A DNA stretch of 58,270 bases, taken from the NCBI GenBank assembly GCA_016872645.1, contig VGZH01000033.1, positions 1 through 58,270 of the forward strand, written 5' to 3'. The notes under the pieces were generated by a model. It searched no databases. It was not told where the DNA came from and saw only the letters and a program-made list of their open reading frames with translations. The translations under genes and the position numbers were made by a program. The stretch comes from Planctomycetota bacterium. Its GTDB lineage: Bacteria; Planctomycetota; Planctomycetia; Planctomycetales; Planctomycetaceae. Shown piece after piece: positions 54,956 to 58,270 of the stretch; the stretch's first letter is position 1; each line of letters begins with the position of its first letter.

Positions 54956-57268
54956 TCACGCACGCCTCACGACGACGCGATTGCCGGTGACTTCGGTGAC
55001 GACGATTTTTTGACCGGGGTCGATGAAGTCGCCTTGGCTTTGCACATCGAAGACTTGCTCGCCAAAACGAGCCTTGCCTGCCGGACGCAACGTGGTGAAG
55101 GCTTCGCCTTCTTGGTGCAGCAGCCACTCGAGTCCGGTGGACATCACGCTGCCGAGCATGTCGGGGCGCAGCCGAGGCGCATCCACGTCGGTCATCCCGG
55201 TCGGATCGGGAGGGGACAGGATCAAGTGCTTGAGCAGAGGCATCTCGGGCAGATATTTGCTGATAATCACTGCCACGCCAATGACGCTGACCAATGCGAT
55301 GCTCAACGTGCCCAGCGACTTGGTCATCTGCGTCACCTCGGAACTGGTCGTCGGCAACACAAACGTTTGGCTTGCCAGAATCAGCGATGCAAGAATCGCC
55401 ACCGCTCCGCCGATGCCAAAAATGCCGAAACCGGGAACGACAAAAATCTCCATCAGGATCAGGCCCACACCGAACAAAAACAGCACGATCTCCAGTACGT
55501 CGGCGGTTCCGCCCAGGAAGCGGCTCCAGAAGAACAGCATGAAACAGAAGGCGGACGCAATTCCGAAGAACGACGTCATCGTGTGCAGTTCGAGATAAAT
55601 CAGCACGCTGCCGGCCAGCAGCAACAGCACCGTCATGCCCGGCGTATTGAGTGTCCAGACAAGCGTGTCGACCCACGTGCGCCCCTTGGCTTGTGGGATT
55701 TCACCTTCGGGAATGCCCAGCCGTTGCCGCAATTCGTCTTCGTCGGCGACCGGTGCTTCGGCGAGCTTCAATTCGTGAGCACGCTGCGCATCGACAGTGA
55801 GTAAATTCTCGCCTTGGCATTCCGGGACGATGCGACCTTTGATCCATTCGCCGTTGGAGACGGCAATCTCTTCGTCCGTTAAGTACGACACACGGCCGTT
55901 CTCGCGATGCGTGACTTGAAACACGTCGAGGTCCTTGTCCGCCATCGCCTGGCAAAGACCGGACGATCGCCCTTTCTTCTCGGCCAGCGTCTTCAGCTCC
56001 TCCCGCAGAAAGCTGAGAATTTTCTCGGGAGCTCGCTCGAACTGCTGCCCGGCTCGAATCGTGATCGGAGCGGCATCGCCAATCTTGGCGTGTTGTTGCA
56101 GGACGATCTCGTCACAGCCCAGCGCAATGATCGCAGCTCCGCTGAGCGCCATCTTGGGGATATATGCGACGGTCCGAATCTTTTTGGTATCCAGGTCAGC
56201 GATCGCGTGCGCGATCTCCAAACTCGGTTCGAGCATTCCGCCGGGCGAGTCGATCTCGAAGATGATTAGATTCACTCCGGAACTTGTCGCACGGCGAATC
56301 TCCCGATCGACAAAGCCTTGCAGAATCGGTTCGATCATCTCGTCAATTCTGATGCGGACGACTCGCGGTGTTTCACCGGACGTCGCATTCTCCCGAAGAA
56401 ACTCGCGCGGGAAATTGTAAAGGTCGGCCAAATCGCTGCGTGTCTCGGCCGTTTGGGTGACGAGCACATCCAAGGCTCGGGCTCGGCTGCCAGAAAACAA
56501 TCCCACGACTCCCGCTTCCTTGATGGTGATGACGTCTTGCACGACGACTTTGTTGTCGAGTAGACGGCGGTGCTCCTCGGAAGTCAGCACACGCCCCTCG
56601 GACGTCTTGCGTCCGTCGACGTCGGCCTCGATCTTCACTTTGAGCACTGTCCTTTGTGGATCCATCAGGCCGGCAACAAGCGCCGTGCTCAGCTTGGGGT
56701 TCAGCCGTTTTTCAATCAACGACAGCACAAACTGCTGCTCTTCGGCGTCGAGCGCTTTGCCGCGGCCAATGTCGCCCAGTTCGGCATCTGGGTGCATCAC
56801 GATTTCTTTACAAGCCAGCGCCAAGATCACGTTGTAGCCGTCGATTCGTTTCTTGTCCTTCGGTTCCGGCACCCACGCGATCGTGCGCAATGAGGCAAAT
56901 TTTGCGGACGCCAGTTCCTTCGCCAGATCCCGCACTGCACCGAATTGACTGGTTCCCGGACCGATCTCCAGCACAAGAATCGCCGGCCGCGATTCTTGCT
57001 CAGCCTGCTGTTGAATTTTTCGGGCAGCGTTGAGCACCTTGGCCTGAACAGCGTCACGGATAGGGCTGCCAACGCTGAGAAACACAGCGAGCGGCGACTT
57101 AGCGGCGACTGCTGCAGCGTCGTCTGCCTCTTCCGACCGTAATGTGACAGTCGAGACTCCTTGACCCAGCAGTCCAATCCCGACAGCCCAAGCACAGGCC
57201 CAACCGATGGTTCTTAACCAATTCACAATCACTCTCCCCAAGCTCTGCCAAACGTCGTTGGCTGTCAT
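54956..57268 (-). CDS. membrane ClpP-class serine protease with C-terminal NfeD domain
   Basis: 770 residues. Signal or TM near the start (IGWACAWAVGIGLLGQG), a first ClpP/SppA-like domain about 45-200 whose active-site position (RIDGYNVILALACKEIVM) lacks Ser, a second domain about 315-480 with KMALSGAAIIALGCDEIVL (likely nucleophile Ser) and SPGGMLEPSLEIAHAI, four or so TM helices about 545-660, and an NfeD OB-type end (FIDPGQKIVVTEVTGNRVVV). The family degrades small membrane proteins and works with stomatin-like partners; no such partner is here. The start at 57268 is supported by a promoter immediately upstream. Confidence 0.9.
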   Translation of the reverse strand: MTANDVWQSLGRVIVNWLRTIGWACAWAVGIGLLGQGVSTVTLRSEEADDAAAVAAKSPLAVFLSVGSPIRDAVQAKVLNAARKIQQQAEQESRPAILVLEIGPGTSQFGAVRDLAKELASAKFASLRTIAWVPEPKDKKRIDGYNVILALACKEIVMHPDAELGDIGRGKALDAEEQQFVLSLIEKRLNPKLSTALVAGLMDPQRTVLKVKIEADVDGRKTSEGRVLTSEEHRRLLDNKVVVQDVITIKEAGVVGLFSGSRARALDVLVTQTAETRSDLADLYNFPREFLRENATSGETPRVVRIRIDEMIEPILQGFVDREIRRATSSGVNLIIFEIDSPGGMLEPSLEIAHAIADLDTKKIRTVAYIPKMALSGAAIIALGCDEIVLQQHAKIGDAAPITIRAGQQFERAPEKILSFLREELKTLAEKKGRSSGLCQAMADKDLDVFQVTHRENGRVSYLTDEEIAVSNGEWIKGRIVPECQGENLLTVDAQRAHELKLAEAPVADEDELRQRLGIPEGEIPQAKGRTWVDTLVWTLNTPGMTVLLLLAGSVLIYLELHTMTSFFGIASAFCFMLFFWSRFLGGTADVLEIVLFLFGVGLILMEIFVVPGFGIFGIGGAVAILASLILASQTFVLPTTSSEVTQMTKSLGTLSIALVSVIGVAVIISKYLPEMPLLKHLILSPPDPTGMTDVDAPRLRPDMLGSVMSTGLEWLLHQEGEAFTTLRPAGKARFGEQVFDVQSQGDFIDPGQKIVVTEVTGNRVVVRRA

Positions 57269-57277
57269 CCGAAGGAA

Positions 57278-57307
57278 ATTATAGGTCCGCTCAAAAACGA
57301 CCGTCAA
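57278..57307 (-). promoter_or_regulatory. sigma70-type promoter for the NfeD gene
   Basis: On the minus strand TTGACG (57302-57307), an 18-base spacer and a perfect TATAAT (57278-57283). The ATG at 57268 starts ten bases after the -10, so the transcript would have a leader of about 2-3 bases and be nearly leaderless. No Shine-Dalgarno is present. Confidence 0.7.
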
Positions 57308-57851
57308 ATTGTGAACTATCTTTCCGGTCAGAGCGTAACAGGTTGACTGGTGGTCGCACTGCTGAACTGCTTTTTCGATCTTTGCGACCACGCAATCTCG
57401 AATGCCCTCATTGCCCGATGACGTCTGCAATTACGACTCAATCGGTGATTCGGCGGTTGCCGCGAAAACTTGGCAAATTGAGCTTTATCCGCCACGGCAC
57501 CGCTTCGGGTCGTGACGGTTATTCGCCAACAGAACAAGGAGTTTCGCAGGACAGGATCGGTAATCGCGACATTTTTCTGCCCCCTGACAAATGTGTTGTA
57601 AGGTTACGCTCGAAACAAAATCGCTGGCGGAATGCCTTTGAGACAACCCGCGTCGTCAGGCCGCACAATCCTTGCGATTGCAAAAATCTGATTGACGCTC
57701 TTCGTCAACTGTCATTAGCATCCGGCGCGATTTTCGTCCTGTTTTCAAGAGCAATCTCCGAGATGCGTCGAGATCCGCGAGTTCTCACGTTTCTCTGATT
57801 GGAGATGTGGTCGGTCTCACTCGAACCCGTTCTCGTTCAAAGGAAGTCACC
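57308..57851. other. long intergenic region without a supported gene
   Basis: About 540 bases between the NfeD promoter and the DUF1559 gene. A 151-codon frame on the plus strand (57343-57798) has no ribosome site and no recognisable composition. A perfect inverted repeat TTGACG-ctctt-CGTCAA lies at 57692-57708. Confidence 0.5.
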
Positions 57852-58270
57852 ATGTTGCCACGTCAACGCCGCCGTGGATTTACCCTCATCGAATTGCTGG
57901 TGGTGATTGCCATCATTGCGGTCCTCATCGCAATTTTGCTGCCAGCGGTTCAGAAAGCTCGTGAGACGGCTCGCCGATCGCAGTGCCAGAACAACCTTAA
58001 ACAGATTGGACTCGCGCTACACAACTATCACGGCACCCATAAAAGATTTCCCTCGGGAATGATTGCCACGTTGTTCACAAACATCACTCCTTCAACATCG
58101 CAACGACAAACCAATCCCCTTGAAGCCACGCAGCCAAATTCCGCCACCCTGGGTTATCACGGCACCAGTTGGATGTTGCAAATTCTTCCGGGCTTAGAAT
58201 TCCAAACGGTGACAAAGCAGTGGCTGTTTACGTTGAATGTTTACGACAACGGGATGACAACAAGCACCGG
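57852..58270 (+). CDS. DUF1559 prepilin-like protein, 3'-truncated by the window
   Basis: 139 codons visible. [20 protein letters not shown] is a type IV prepilin/pseudopilin leader (G before F at the cleavage site, Glu at +5), followed by [20 protein letters not shown] and [20 protein letters not shown], the classical N-terminus of planctomycete DUF1559 proteins. AAAGGAAG precedes the ATG at 57852. The rest, with the expected H-x9-DG end, is outside the window. Likely envelope or fibre-forming and processed by a prepilin peptidase. Confidence 0.95.
   Translation, partial: MLPRQRRRGFTLIELLVVIAIIAVLIAILLPAVQKARETARRSQCQNNLKQIGLALHNYHGTHKRFPSGMIATLFTNITPSTSQRQTNPLEATQPNSATLGYHGTSWMLQILPGLEFQTVTKQWLFTLNVYDNGMTTST

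Noticed and set aside
57343-57798. 151-codon open frame on the plus strand upstream of the DUF1559 gene
   Set aside because: No ribosome site, no recognisable domain, composition unlike the neighbouring genes, and it overlaps the promoter side of the NfeD gene.
1-58270. tRNA, rRNA, IS elements, phage genes or CRISPR arrays
   Set aside because: None could be recognised by eye on either strand; a covariance-model and IS search would be needed to exclude weak cases.

Overview
The window reads as a chromosomal segment of a planctomycete of the Planctomycetaceae type. The evidence is a Tat-exported DUF1501 protein, a DUF1559 prepilin-like protein, two consecutive exported proteins with an N-terminal LEPR/LExR-L-S/A motif, FHA-linked signalling proteins, Ser/Thr kinases with C-terminal membrane helices, a VWA protein with a secretin-like STN domain, and zinc-ribbon-headed membrane proteins. 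G+C is moderately high and coding density is normal. I saw no IS element, CRISPR array, rRNA or tRNA. The exact genus cannot be named from the sequence alone.

Layout. 1-8.8 kb is an accessory stretch: a truncated LamG protein, a parallel beta-helix protein, a DUF1501 protein, a patatin-like lipoprotein, surE, and two decayed genes (an alpha/beta hydrolase with a frameshift and a BNR-repeat protein with two nonsense codons). 8.9-16.0 kb pairs an FHA-GAF-sigma54 activator with a divergent RTX-type calcium-binding surface protein behind a sigma54-like promoter, then a LEPR protein and a Ser/Thr kinase with TPRs. 16.0-18.8 kb holds an SDR and thiC. 19.1-24.2 kb is the information-processing block rpsF-ssb-rplI-dnaB-dnaA. 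24.3-25.9 kb holds cysC and a DMT permease.

25.9-30.0 kb carries a VWA/STN protein and a downstream TPR-like frame. The two are joined by an A9 tract in the correct phase for -1 frameshifting. 30.4-36.5 kb has an M30-like metalloprotease, a class III nucleotide cyclase with FHA and GAF domains directly followed by an MBL-fold phosphodiesterase-like gene, a beta-barrel-like exported protein, and the wreck of a tandem copy of it. 36.6-46.2 kb is a TolQ/ExbB-ExbD-ExbD ion-channel cluster flanked by a 1371-residue zinc-ribbon/FHA/TM/beta-propeller protein, a single-TM anchor protein and an alpha/alpha-toroid exported protein. 46.4-48.0 kb has a YjbQ-family gene and aroC. 48.2-54.9 kb has an RND/MMPL exporter, a pseudo-receiver/PP2C phosphatase, a convergent Ser/Thr kinase and a two-TM protein. 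55.0-57.3 kb is a membrane serine protease with a C-terminal NfeD domain. The window ends inside a DUF1559 gene.

Functional reading (inference). Three FHA proteins, two Ser/Thr kinases and one PP2C phosphatase within 45 kb suggest phospho-threonine signalling towards transcription (sigma54 activator), second-messenger synthesis (cyclase) and an envelope ion-channel complex. The most unusual items are the candidate frameshift fusion at 27.4 kb, the cyclase lacking both canonical purine-selecting residues, the TolQ/ExbD cluster with zinc-ribbon/FHA partners, and a short repeated element found 5' of several unrelated genes in the same orientation as each gene.
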